Shown piece after piece: positions 1 to 8,166 of a stretch of DNA of 64,000 nucleotides; position 1 is the stretch's first letter; every line of letters starts with the position of its first letter. The stretch is from an uncultured Pseudokineococcus sp. (GTDB taxonomy: Bacteria > Actinomycetota > Actinomycetes > Actinomycetales > Quadrisphaeraceae). The stretch is taken from assembly GCF_947499845.1 (NCBI RefSeq), contig NZ_CANMPM010000006.1, positions 1 to 64,000 on the forward strand, given 5' to 3'. The position numbers were made by a program, and so were the translations under genes. The notes beneath the pieces were generated by a model. That model made no database searches, had not been told where the DNA came from, and worked only from the letters and a program-made list of their open reading frames with translations.

Positions 1-71
1 TGGCCCGGTGGGGACCAGGGGTGCGCCCGAACCCTGCCTGCCTGGGGCCCGGACAGGAAGAAGGTGCACCA

Positions 72-590
72 GTGAGCGGGAGCAGCAGCCCGGACGCCGC
101 AGGGCGCGGGGAGGTCGCCCCCGAGGCGACGCCGGACGCCGCCGCCCCCGGCCCCGTCGGCACCCCGCCGGCGGACGGCTCCTACGCGGGCGACGTCACG
201 CCCCGCGAGGCCTGGGACCTGCTCGCCGGTGACGAGCGCGCCGTCCTCGTCGACGTCCGCACCGACGCCGAGTGGGCTTACGTGGGCGTGCCGGACCTGT
301 CGTCGGTGGGCCGCGACGTCCTCGGCGTCCAGTGGCAGCACTTCCCGACGGGCGAGCGGAACCCCTCCTTCCTCGCCGAGCTCGCCGACGCCGGCGTGGG
401 GGAGGGGACGCCCGTCGTCTTCCTCTGCCGCTCGGGCGTGCGCTCCGTCGGCGCGGCGCAGGCGGCGACGACGGCGGGCCTCGGCCCGGCGTACAACGTC
501 CTCGACGGCTTCGAGGGCCCGACGGACGACCACCACCACCGCGGGGTGCGCGGCTGGCGCGCCGACGGGCTGCCGTGGCGGCAGGGGTGA
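72..590 (+). CDS. Rhodanese-like sulfurtransferase domain protein
   Basis: A 172-residue single-domain rhodanese. The active-site loop is visible as VVFLCRSGVRS, with the catalytic Cys that carries the persulfide followed by Ser-Gly and Arg; the N-terminal block LVDVRTDAEW is the usual start of the fold. The first 35 or so residues are low-complexity Ala/Pro/Asp. I chose GTG at 72, about 10 bases after a purine-rich GGAAGAAGG, over an ATG at 21 that has no ribosome binding site. Its TGA overlaps the GTG of metZ (GTGA at 587–590), so the two are translationally coupled. Inference: it may trap or deliver sulfane sulfur or sulfide for the homoserine sulfhydrylase that follows. The family is certain; the substrate is not. 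Confidence 0.88.
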   Translation: MSGSSSPDAAGRGEVAPEATPDAAAPGPVGTPPADGSYAGDVTPREAWDLLAGDERAVLVDVRTDAEWAYVGVPDLSSVGRDVLGVQWQHFPTGERNPSFLAELADAGVGEGTPVVFLCRSGVRSVGAAQAATTAGLGPAYNVLDGFEGPTDDHHHRGVRGWRADGLPWRQG

Positions 591-1849
591 CCCCGCCCAC
601 CGGGGGCGCCGACGACGCCGTCTTCCCGCTCGACCCGGCGGCCGCGGCCTCCGACGACCCGTCGGCGGGGGACGGCGCCCGTCGGCTGCGCCCCGACACC
701 CTCGCCGTCCGTGGCGGTCTCGAGCGCTCGGGCTTCTCCGAGACGGCCGAGGCGCTGTACCTGACGTCGGGCTACGTCTACGGCTCGGCCGCCGAGGCGG
801 AGGCGGCGTTCTCCGGGGACCTCGACCGGTTCGTGTACTCCCGCTACGGCAACCCGACGGTCGCGACGTTCGAGGAGCGGCTGCGGCTGCTCGAGGGCGC
901 GCCCGCGTGCGTGGCGACGGCGTCCGGCATGTCCGCGGTCTTCACGGCGCTCGCGGCGCTGCTGGGGCAGGGTGACCGCGTCGTCGCCGCCCGCAGCCTC
1001 TTCGGCTCCTGCTTCGTCATCCTCGACGAGATCCTCCCGCGCTGGGGCGTCGAGACGGTCTTCGTCGACGGCGCCGACCTCGACCAGTGGGAGGCCGCGC
1101 TCGCGCAGCCGACCACGGCGGTCTTCTTCGAGACGCCGTCGAACCCCATGCAGGAGGTCGTCGACGTCCGCCGCGTCTCCGAGATGGCGCACGCGGTCGG
1201 CGCGACGGTCGTCGTCGACAACGTCTTCGCCACCCCGGTGCTGCAGAAGCCGATGGAGATGGGCGCCGACGTCGTCGTCTACTCGACGACGAAGCACATC
1301 GACGGCCAGGGCCGCACCCTCGGCGGGGCCATCCTCGGGCCGGTCGAGCTGCTCACCGGCGGCGTCGAGACGCTGATCCGGCACACGGGGCCGTCGCTGT
1401 CTCCCTTCAACGCGTGGGTGCTGACGAAGGGCCTCGAGACGCTGGCGATGCGGGTCGAGCGCCAGGTCGCCTCGGCCGAGCGGATCGCGCGGTGGCTCGA
1501 GGGGCAGCCCGGCGTGCGGTCCGTCGTCTACCCCTTCCTCGACAGCCACCCGCAGGCCGACCTCGCCCGCGCGCAGATGAGCGGCGGCGGCACGGTCGTC
1601 ACGATGACGCTCGACGGCGGCAAGGACGCGGCCTTCCGGCTGCTCGACGGGCTGCGCGTCGTCGATATCTCCAACAACCTCGGCGACTCCAAGTCGCTCA
1701 TCACGCACCCCGCGACGACGACGCACCGCCGGCTCGGGCCGGAGGGACGCGCGCGCGTCGGCATCACCGACGGGCTCGTGCGGCTGTCGGTGGGGCTCGA
1801 GGACGCCGACGACCTGCTCGAGGACCTGGCGCAGGCGCTGCCGGGCTGA
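587..1849 (+). CDS. metZ: O-succinylhomoserine sulfhydrylase (Cys/Met metabolism PLP enzyme)
   Basis: A 420-residue fold-type I PLP enzyme of the cystathionine gamma-synthase family. It should join sulfide to an activated homoserine to give homocysteine. Seen: YSRYGNPT near residue 90 (phosphate-binding Tyr and Arg), the FETPSNP block, and STTKHIDGQG with the PLP-binding Lys at about residue 236. The sequence around SLFGSC and the STTKHIDGQGR wording fits MetZ better than MetB. The GTG start at 587 overlaps the rhodanese stop. O-acetyl and O-succinyl specificity cannot be separated by eye. A hairpin follows the stop within 50 bases. Confidence 0.88.
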   Translation: MTPPTGGADDAVFPLDPAAAASDDPSAGDGARRLRPDTLAVRGGLERSGFSETAEALYLTSGYVYGSAAEAEAAFSGDLDRFVYSRYGNPTVATFEERLRLLEGAPACVATASGMSAVFTALAALLGQGDRVVAARSLFGSCFVILDEILPRWGVETVFVDGADLDQWEAALAQPTTAVFFETPSNPMQEVVDVRRVSEMAHAVGATVVVDNVFATPVLQKPMEMGADVVVYSTTKHIDGQGRTLGGAILGPVELLTGGVETLIRHTGPSLSPFNAWVLTKGLETLAMRVERQVASAERIARWLEGQPGVRSVVYPFLDSHPQADLARAQMSGGGTVVTMTLDGGKDAAFRLLDGLRVVDISNNLGDSKSLITHPATTTHRRLGPEGRARVGITDGLVRLSVGLEDADDLLEDLAQALPG

Positions 1850-1897
1850 CGGCCGGGGCGCCCCGCCCGAGAGACCGGGTGGGGGGAGCGGTGCGCC

Positions 1898-1921
1898 GAG
1901 GACGCGGCTGACCGCGTCCTC
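1898..1921 (+). terminator. Hairpin after metZ
   Basis: Perfect 10-bp stem GAGGACGCGG/CCGCGTCCTC with a CTGA loop. No T-run follows, as is usual for high-G+C actinobacteria. The stem and its GTGCGCC flank recur almost unchanged at 2820–2855. Confidence 0.65.
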
Positions 1922-1991
1922 AGCCCACGGCTGACGTCGTCGGCGCGAGAAGTCCCTCGACCGTGCGACGGGCGCCACGTAGCGTCCGCGC

Positions 1992-2795
1992 GTGCCCGCC
2001 TCCCCTCACCGCCATGTCGCCCTCGTCACGGGCGCCAACCACGGCATCGGCGCCGCCACCGCGCGGCGCCTGGCCGCCGACGGGTGCGCGGTCCTCCTCA
2101 CCTTCCTCGCCTTCGACGACCCCGAGGCCGAGGAGGGCTCGCGGCGCGCGCACGCCTCCGACGCCGACGGCGTCGTCGCCGCGATCCGCGCCGACGGCGG
2201 CACCGCGCTGGCCGTCGCCGCCGACCTCTCCGACGCGGACGTCGTCCCGGCCCTCTTCGACCGCGCCGAGGCCGCGCTCGGGCCCGTCGACGTGCTCGTC
2301 CACAACGCCACGGCGTCGCTGCTCGACACCTTCCGCCCCCAGGCGCGCGACTGGGCGGGCCGGCCGCAGCACGGGCTCACCGTCGAGAGCTTCGACCGCC
2401 AGCTCGCCGTCGACGCGCGCGCCGGGGCGGCCCTCATCGCGGACTTCGCCGTCCGCCTGCAGGTGCGCGGCGGCACCTGGGGGCGGATCGTCACGCTGAC
2501 GTCCGGTGGCGTCGAGGGGTTCCCCGGCGAGGTGTCCTACGGCGCCGCGAAGGCCGCGCTCGTCAGCCTGACGCTGTCGGCGGCGCTCGAGCTGTCGCGC
2601 TTCGGCGTCACCGCGAACGCTGTCCACCCGCCCGTCACGGACACCGGCTGGGTCACCGACGAGGTGCGCGACGCCGTCGCGGCGGACGACCGGTGGATGG
2701 GCGTGGCCGGGCCCGACGACCCGGCCCGCGTCATCGCGTGGCTCGCCTCGGAGGCGGCGGACCGGGTGACGGGGAACGTCCTCCGGATGGCCTGA
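1992..2795 (+). CDS. Short-chain dehydrogenase/reductase (SDR)
   Basis: A 267-residue classical SDR. The NAD(P)-binding motif TGANHGIG lies at residues 13–20, the N-x-A structural motif appears as VHNATAS, and the catalytic Tyr/Lys are in SYGAAK around residue 183 with an upstream Ser in TLTSGG. The C-terminal part (VTGNVLRMA) is slightly shorter than in FabG-like enzymes. GTG at 1992 leaves only eight residues ahead of the first beta strand. It sits between two near-identical hairpins, so it is probably transcribed alone. Substrate unknown. Confidence 0.85.
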   Translation: MPASPHRHVALVTGANHGIGAATARRLAADGCAVLLTFLAFDDPEAEEGSRRAHASDADGVVAAIRADGGTALAVAADLSDADVVPALFDRAEAALGPVDVLVHNATASLLDTFRPQARDWAGRPQHGLTVESFDRQLAVDARAGAALIADFAVRLQVRGGTWGRIVTLTSGGVEGFPGEVSYGAAKAALVSLTLSAALELSRFGVTANAVHPPVTDTGWVTDEVRDAVAADDRWMGVAGPDDPARVIAWLASEAADRVTGNVLRMA

Positions 2796-2819
2796 GCGTC
2801 GGCGCGACGGGTCGAACGG

Positions 2820-2855
2820 TGCGCCGAGGGCGCGGCGCACCGCGTCCTCGGCGCA
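2820..2855 (+). terminator. Strong hairpin after the SDR gene
   Basis: A 16-bp stem (2820–2835 with 2840–2855) around a CGCA loop, with a single G·T pair. Its sequence repeats the hairpin at 1898–1921, including the leading GTGCGCCGAGG, so this is a repeated element as well as a likely terminator. Confidence 0.7.
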
Positions 2856-2920
2856 CAGCTCCCATCGATCCGCGGTCCATCACGCGGAAGAGACGCCGCG
2901 GGATGGTCGTTGCCCCGGGC

Positions 2921-3628
2921 ATGACGACGATCGGACTCATCGGGGCCGGCAACATCGGCAGCACCGTCGCGCGACTGGCCGTGGACGCCGGCTACGACGT
3001 GGTGCTCTCCAACTCGCGCGGCCCGGAGACGCTGTCCGACCTCGTCGGCGAGCTCGGCCCCCGGGCGCGGGCCGCGACGGCGACGGAGGCCGCGGAGGCG
3101 GGCGACCTCGTGGTCGTCACCGTCCCGCTGCACGCCTACCAGGCCGTCCCGGCGGCGCCGCTGGCCGCCAAGACGGTCATCGACACGAACAACTACTACC
3201 CGGACCGCGACGGGCACGTCGACGCCCTCGACCACGCCGAGGTGACGACGAGCGGCCTGCTGCAGGAGCACCTGCAGGCCTCGCACGTGGTCAAGGCCTT
3301 CAACAACATCTTCTTCGTCGCCCTCGGCCAGCTCGGGCGCCCGCAGGGCGAGGAGCGCAGCGCGCTGCCGGTCTTCGGCGACCACGCCGGCGCCAAGGGC
3401 GAGGTGACGGCTTTCCTCGACGCGATGGGCTACGACGTCGTCGACGGGGGCGGGCTCGACGACAGCTGGCGCTCGGAGAACGGCCGCCCCGTGTACGTCA
3501 TGCCGTACGCGACCGACGGCGACGTCATGAAGCCCTCCCGCGGCAGCGCCGAGGACGTCCGCGAGGCCCTGGCCCGCGCCGACCGCATCAGCGAGCCCCA
3601 GCCCGCGCAGGCGGCCCCGCCCAGCTGA
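2921..3628 (+). CDS. NAD(P)-binding reductase of the F420-dependent NADP oxidoreductase type
   Basis: A 235-residue single Rossmann-domain protein. TIGLIGAGNIGST at the N-terminus is a textbook GxGxxG dinucleotide site, and the next strand ends in SNSRGP, where Ser/Arg suit NADP rather than NAD. VVTVPLHAY and KAFNNIFF are typical of the NADP oxidoreductase coenzyme F420-dependent family (proC/G6PD-like first domain). ATG at 2921 places the Rossmann strand at once; ATG at 2903 would add six residues and is possible. Whether F420 is really the partner cannot be told. The stop lies inside a tandem repeat. Confidence 0.8.
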   Translation: MTTIGLIGAGNIGSTVARLAVDAGYDVVLSNSRGPETLSDLVGELGPRARAATATEAAEAGDLVVVTVPLHAYQAVPAAPLAAKTVIDTNNYYPDRDGHVDALDHAEVTTSGLLQEHLQASHVVKAFNNIFFVALGQLGRPQGEERSALPVFGDHAGAKGEVTAFLDAMGYDVVDGGGLDDSWRSENGRPVYVMPYATDGDVMKPSRGSAEDVREALARADRISEPQPAQAAPPS

Positions 3629-3671
3629 TCGATACCCCCAGCTGATCGACACCGCCCAGCTGATCGACACC
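3619..3671. repeat. Tandem repeat, 17–18 bp, 3 copies
   Basis: Three consecutive copies of a unit close to GCCCAGCTGATCGACACC, starting in the last two codons of the reductase gene. The first copy supplies its TGA stop; the others repeat that stop in non-coding DNA. Confidence 0.85.
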
Positions 3672-3687
3672 CTCTGGGCGCAGTCCC

Positions 3688-3732
3688 ACGACGCCCCGGA
3701 GCGCCGCCACAAGCGGCGCGTCGGGGCGTCGT
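3688..3732 (+). terminator. Two-part hairpin terminator
   Basis: Outer 11-bp stem ACGACGCCCCG/CGGGGCGTCGT and inner 7-bp stem GCGCCGC/GCGGCGC with small internal loops. It ends the reductase transcript about 60 bases after the stop. Confidence 0.7.
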
Positions 3733-3949
3733 CATCCCCGGCCCGCAGCGGCCGGAGGGGCCTCGTCGAGCCCCTCCGGAGCCCCGCCGTGTAACGGTCG
3801 TGTAGCGCGCCGTGAACAGTGGATGGCGGGGCCTCAGGGAGGGCGCGCGGAGGGCGATGGAGGGGCTACCGTCCCGCCACCACGACGACGTGGACGACGT
3901 CCGGCGACGCACGACGCGCCGGGCGACCCTCAGCCGGAAGGAGCCCGCC

Positions 3950-4975
3950 GTGAGCCACATCACCACCTTCTACGAGCCGGGCTCCGATACGGGGGGCTGG
4001 CGGGGCACGCGCGTCGCCGCCGTCCAGGTCGCCCCGGTCCTGCTCGACCTCGCGGCCAACGCCGCTCGCTCGGCCGCGGCCATCACCGCCGCCGTCCTCG
4101 ACGGTGCGGACGTCGTCGTGCTGCCCGAGCTCGTGACGAGCGGCTACGTGCTGGCCGACGTCCACGAGGCGCGGTCGGTGGCCATCCCCGCGACCTCCCC
4201 GGTGCTCGCCGGGTGGGCCGAGGCCGGCAGCGCCCGGCCGGGCGCCGTGGTCGTCGGGGGCTTCCTCGAGCTGGCCGAGGACGGGCGCCTGCACAACAGC
4301 GCGGCCGTCGTCGACGCGGCCGGCGTGCGCGCCGTCTACCGCAAGGTGCACCTCTGGGACGCCGAGCGGCACCTCTTCTCGCCCGGTGACGCCCCGCCGC
4401 CCGTCGTCGAGACGGCGCACGGCCGCGTCGCCGCGCTCATCTGCTACGACCTCGGCTTCCCCGAGTGGCCGCGCACGGCGGCGCTCGCCGGCGCCGACCT
4501 CATCGCCGTCCCGACGAACTGGGCGGCCGGCTACCGGCCTCCGGGGGAGCGGCCGATCGGCCAGGTCGCGGCCATGGGGGCGGCGCGCGCCAACCACGTC
4601 GTCGTCGCGTGCAGCGACCGGACCGGCGTCGAGCGCGGCGTCGAGTGGAGCGAGGGCTCCGCCGTCGTCGGCGCCGAGGGCTGGGTGCTCAGCGAGGACG
4701 TCGCGGGCGAGGGCGTCGCCTGGGCGACGGTCGACCTGCAGGCCGTCCGCGACCGCCGGCTCGGCCGGCACGGGCACCTGTGGGGCGACCGGCGCCCCGA
4801 CCTCTACGGCGCGCTCATCGCGCCCCTGCTCCCGCACGCCGACGAGGCCGTGGCCGCGCACGTGCCCGCCGTCCGCGAGCCGGTCGGCCCGGAGGTCGGC
4901 GTCGAAGTCGGCGCTGCGGTCGGCTCTGCGGTCGGCGCCGAGGTCGCCGCTGCGGTGCCGGCGCCCGTCGAGTGA
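3950..4975 (+). CDS. Nitrilase-superfamily amidohydrolase
   Basis: A 341-residue carbon-nitrogen hydrolase. The catalytic triad is visible: Glu60 in VLPELVTSGY, Lys132 in YRKVHLW, and Cys165 in ICYDLGFPE. It should hydrolyse an amide, nitrile or N-carbamoyl group in the cytoplasm; the closest look is to N-carbamoylputrescine amidase or aliphatic amidase types, but specificity is open. GTG at 3950 has a fine GGAAGGAG seven bases upstream, which beats the far upstream ATG at 3812. The last 30 residues are an oddity: a Val/Gly/Ala-rich repetitive tail (EVGVEVGAAVGSAVGAEV) encoded by 15–18 bp tandem repeats after the normal end of the fold. Confidence 0.85.
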   Translation: MSHITTFYEPGSDTGGWRGTRVAAVQVAPVLLDLAANAARSAAAITAAVLDGADVVVLPELVTSGYVLADVHEARSVAIPATSPVLAGWAEAGSARPGAVVVGGFLELAEDGRLHNSAAVVDAAGVRAVYRKVHLWDAERHLFSPGDAPPPVVETAHGRVAALICYDLGFPEWPRTAALAGADLIAVPTNWAAGYRPPGERPIGQVAAMGAARANHVVVACSDRTGVERGVEWSEGSAVVGAEGWVLSEDVAGEGVAWATVDLQAVRDRRLGRHGHLWGDRRPDLYGALIAPLLPHADEAVAAHVPAVREPVGPEVGVEVGAAVGSAVGAEVAAAVPAPVE

Positions 4976-5131
4976 CCGTCGGGCGGGCGCCCGTCATGCA
5001 CGGCCGCCCGCCCGCCACCACCGGCCCGTCCGGCACGCCCGGCCCCTGACGAGCACGCCCTCGGACGTGACCGCCGTGGGAGCATCCGCGCCGGGCGTCC
5101 GGACGGTCCGGTCCCCGGCGGAGGAGAGCGC

Positions 5132-6127
5132 GTGGCCCGGACGACGAGCGCCGACGTCGCGCGCGCCAGCGGCGTCTCGCGCACCACGGTCAGCTACGTG
5201 CTCAACGGCCGCCGCGACGCCTCGATCTCCGAGGCGACCCGCGAGCGCGTCGTCGAGACGGCGCGCCGGCTCGGGTACGCGCCGTCCGCCGCGGCCCGCG
5301 CCCTGCGCACCGGTCGCAGCGACCTCGTGCTCTGCGTGCTGCCCGACTGGCCGATCGGGCCCGTCGTCGACGTCCTCCTCGAGGACCTCACCGAGGAGCT
5401 GGCCGCGCGGGGCATGGCCCTGCTCGCCCACCACGGGCGCGACCGCCGCCCCCTCGCCGACCTGTGGCGCGCCGTCGACGTCCGCGCCGTCGTCGGCCTC
5501 ACCGCCTTCGCCCCCGAGGACGAGGCGGCCATGCGGCGCGCCGGCATCCAGGTCCTGACGACGGCGGCGGCCGAGGGCGGGGGCCGTGCCCCCTTCGCCG
5601 GCGACCAGGTGCGCGCCGGTCGTCTCCAGGCCGAGCACCTCGCCGCCACGGGCCGCCGCCCCCTCGGCTACGCCTACCCGGCGGACCGGCGCGTCGCGGC
5701 CTTCGCCGACCAGCGGCTCGCCGGCGTGCGCGCCGCGTGCGCGGAGCTCGACCTGCCCGCCCCGGTGGTCCGCGAGGTGGAGCTGGAGGCGACGTCGGCG
5801 GCCGCGGCCGTGCGCGCGTGGCGGTCGGCGGGCGACGCCGTGACGGGGGTGGCGGCGTACAACGACGAGGTCGCCCTCGCCGTCCTCGCGGGCGTCCGGC
5901 AGGAGGGCCTGCGGGTGCCCGACGACCTCGCCGTCGTCGGCGTCGACGACGTGCCCCTGGCCCGGCTCGCCGCGCCGCCGCTGACGACGGTCGCGCAGTC
6001 CGTCGACCGGCAGGTGGCCCACCTCGTCGCCCGGCTGGTCGCCGGCATCGACGACGGCGCTGAGGGCGGGGACGCACCCCCCGCGCCGCCAGACCTCCTG
6101 GAGCTCGTGGTGCGCGAGTCCGGCTGA
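5132..6127 (+). CDS. LacI-family transcriptional regulator
   Basis: A 331-residue LacI/GalR regulator. The N-terminal helix-turn-helix reads TTSADVARASGVSRTTVSYV, followed by the LNGR hinge-region start; the rest is a periplasmic-binding-protein-like sugar sensor ending in DDVPLARLAAPPLTTV, the usual subunit-interface block. GTG at 5132 follows GGAGGAGAG. No sugar transporter or catabolic operon lies beside it, so its target is elsewhere or may be the secreted beta-helix gene convergent to it. A very strong hairpin follows its stop. Confidence 0.9.
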   Translation: MARTTSADVARASGVSRTTVSYVLNGRRDASISEATRERVVETARRLGYAPSAAARALRTGRSDLVLCVLPDWPIGPVVDVLLEDLTEELAARGMALLAHHGRDRRPLADLWRAVDVRAVVGLTAFAPEDEAAMRRAGIQVLTTAAAEGGGRAPFAGDQVRAGRLQAEHLAATGRRPLGYAYPADRRVAAFADQRLAGVRAACAELDLPAPVVREVELEATSAAAAVRAWRSAGDAVTGVAAYNDEVALAVLAGVRQEGLRVPDDLAVVGVDDVPLARLAAPPLTTVAQSVDRQVAHLVARLVAGIDDGAEGGDAPPAPPDLLELVVRESG

Positions 6128-6135
6128 GCGCGAGC

Positions 6136-6198
6136 GCGTCCGGGGACGCGCAGCCGTGCGGATCGCTCTCGCGAGCACGGCTGCGCGTCCCCGGACGC
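6136..6198. terminator. Bidirectional 24-bp hairpin terminator
   Basis: A perfect 24-bp inverted repeat (6136–6159 and 6175–6198) with a 15-base loop, placed between the convergent LacI and beta-helix genes. It can stop transcription from both sides. Confidence 0.85.
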
Positions 6199-6236
6199 AG
6201 GGGCGCCGGACCTGAGGAGCCCAGGTGCTCAGGAGG

Positions 6237-8126
6237 TCAGCGGACGGGGAAGTCCGCGACGTACTGCGGCGTACCGGTGTTCGTGTCGTCCACCTGGCCG
6301 CCGACGCCCTCGACGACGTGGCGGATGGTGCCCGCGCCGAGGTTGACGGTGAGCAGGTGGTGCAGCTGGACGCCCGGCGTCGTCGGCGCCTCGAACCCGT
6401 TCTCCGTCACGATGCTCGGGTTGTTGCGGTTGTAGACGTACGACCCGCCGCCGTAGAGGCGGTGCGTCCGCACCGAGTCCGCCACCCGGTAGCCGGGGTA
6501 GCCGAGCGTGCCGTCGGGCTGCGTCCAGTCCGCCTGCGTCGGCGGGTCGTACGGCAGCTCGTTCTGGTAGAGCACCACGGTGCCGCGCTCGCCGTTCCAG
6601 GTGGTGTTGACCCGCTGGAAGTGCTCGACGAAGAGGCCGGTCGCGGTGACGTCGTCGCCGTTGACGACGGCGCCCTGGCGGCCGGTGTTGACGGCCCAGC
6701 GCTCGTCGTCGCCGAGGAAGCCGCCGGAGAAGTCCTCGACGCCGTGGTCACCGCGCCAGACCCACGTGTGGTCGACGAGCACGTCGTCGCTGTTGACCTC
6801 GAGCGCGGTGTCCACCTTGCCGACGTGGGGCCCGCCGACGCGGAAGAAGACGTCCGACAGGGTCGTCGGGTCGTCGGCCCCGCGGTGGGCCCGGCCCGCG
6901 TTCCCGTTCTTCGACCCCACCTGCAGCAGCACCGGCGACTCGACGGTGCCGGCGTCGATCGTGACGCCCGCGACGACGACGCCGGGGACGTCGGCGACGG
7001 TCAGGGGCACGGCGCCGCCGACCGCGGTGAGGGTGGCGTGGCCGAGGCCGAGCACGACGGTGCCGGCCCGCTTGACGGCGATGGTGCGGTCGACGTCGTA
7101 GACGCCCGGCGTGAGCAACAGGTTGCTGCCGCGCGCGAGGGCCGTGTTGATGTCCTTGACGGCGCTGCGGGGCGTGGCGACGTAGAAGGACGACAGCGGC
7201 AGGGTGCGGCCCTCCGTCACGTCCTGCTCCCAGGAGGCGCCGCGGGTGCCGCGGTGCGCCGCGGGCACGCGGACCTGGTACCGGCCCTGCCCGTCCACCC
7301 AGAGCCAGGGCTTCTCGCGGCTGAGCGGCGTCTCGTCGAGCACCGTGTACGGCGGCGTGGGGAAGCCCTCCTCGCTCGGGGCGCCCTCGACGCCGGAGAA
7401 GACCTGGTTCCAGACGCCGTTGGACCACGAGCCGATCGAGCTGTTGCGGGTGAGCCACTGCTGCTGCGAGCCGTTGACGACGTCGCCCGCGACGGTGTCG
7501 GCCATGAAGCCGCCGCTCGCGAACTGCGGCCCGTCGGTGCAGTAGTCCATCAGCGAGAGCGTGCCGCCGGTGACGTGCACGCGCCGCATCGGCGAGGCCT
7601 GCGAGACGGCGAAGAAGTTGGCCGTCGAGCGGCAGCCGTCCTGCCCGGCCGCGTTCACGGCGATGTGGAGGTTGGACACGGTGCGCCAGAAGTTGTCGAG
7701 GGCGATGCAGTTGGGGCTGCCGTCGGCGTTCGGGCGGCAGCGGTTGTAGACCTCGACCTTGCCGTTGATGGTGACGTCGTCCGGCGAGGCGCCGAGGCCG
7801 GCGACCTCGGTGTAGTAGCCGACCTTCACCTGCAGCGGCTCGGCGTCGGTGCCGTAGGTGCCGGGGCGGAAGAGCAGCGCGTAGCGCTCGGTGCCGAACT
7901 CGTTGGTGAACTGCTGGGCGTAGACCTCGTCGACCCGAGCCTGGATCTCCGCCGTCGGCATGCTCGGGTCGAAGACCGTGACGTTCGGACCGAGGTCCGA
8001 CGTGGGGGGCTGCGGCGGCGCTGCGGCCGCGGGTCCGGCGCCGAGGGCGCCGGTGAGCAGGAGACCGGCGGTCAGGGCGGCGGCGCGCCGTCCCGTCCGT
8101 CCGGGTCGAGGGAGCTGGTGTCGCAA
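6237..8126 (-). CDS. Secreted right-handed beta-helix protein (often mis-named adenylyl cyclase)
   Basis: A 629-residue exported protein. A signal peptide covers about residues 1–36 (Arg-rich start, then AALTAGLLLTGALGAGPAAAA). I chose TTG at 8126 because AGGAGG lies six bases upstream; a GTG 30 bases further up has no such site. The body shows repeated short beta-helix turns (Val/Gly/Asn/Asp-rich: GVVVAGVTIDAG, SDDVLVDHTWVWRG, NGDDVTATGLFVEHF) typical of pectate-lyase-like or GH55-like folds. Similar actinobacterial proteins are often labelled adenylyl cyclase, but no cyclase motif is present. Probably an extracellular glycan-binding or glycan-cleaving enzyme; substrate unknown. Confidence 0.7.
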   Translation of the reverse strand: MRHQLPRPGRTGRRAAALTAGLLLTGALGAGPAAAAPPQPPTSDLGPNVTVFDPSMPTAEIQARVDEVYAQQFTNEFGTERYALLFRPGTYGTDAEPLQVKVGYYTEVAGLGASPDDVTINGKVEVYNRCRPNADGSPNCIALDNFWRTVSNLHIAVNAAGQDGCRSTANFFAVSQASPMRRVHVTGGTLSLMDYCTDGPQFASGGFMADTVAGDVVNGSQQQWLTRNSSIGSWSNGVWNQVFSGVEGAPSEEGFPTPPYTVLDETPLSREKPWLWVDGQGRYQVRVPAAHRGTRGASWEQDVTEGRTLPLSSFYVATPRSAVKDINTALARGSNLLLTPGVYDVDRTIAVKRAGTVVLGLGHATLTAVGGAVPLTVADVPGVVVAGVTIDAGTVESPVLLQVGSKNGNAGRAHRGADDPTTLSDVFFRVGGPHVGKVDTALEVNSDDVLVDHTWVWRGDHGVEDFSGGFLGDDERWAVNTGRQGAVVNGDDVTATGLFVEHFQRVNTTWNGERGTVVLYQNELPYDPPTQADWTQPDGTLGYPGYRVADSVRTHRLYGGGSYVYNRNNPSIVTENGFEAPTTPGVQLHHLLTVNLGAGTIRHVVEGVGGQVDDTNTGTPQYVADFPVR

Positions 8127-8166
8127 CGTGGTCCTCCTCGTCGAGGGCGTCACCCGGTGACTCGTG

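Noticed and set aside
6237-8126. Adenylyl cyclase
   Set aside because: Although relatives carry that label, the protein is exported and beta-helical and has no cyclase motif.
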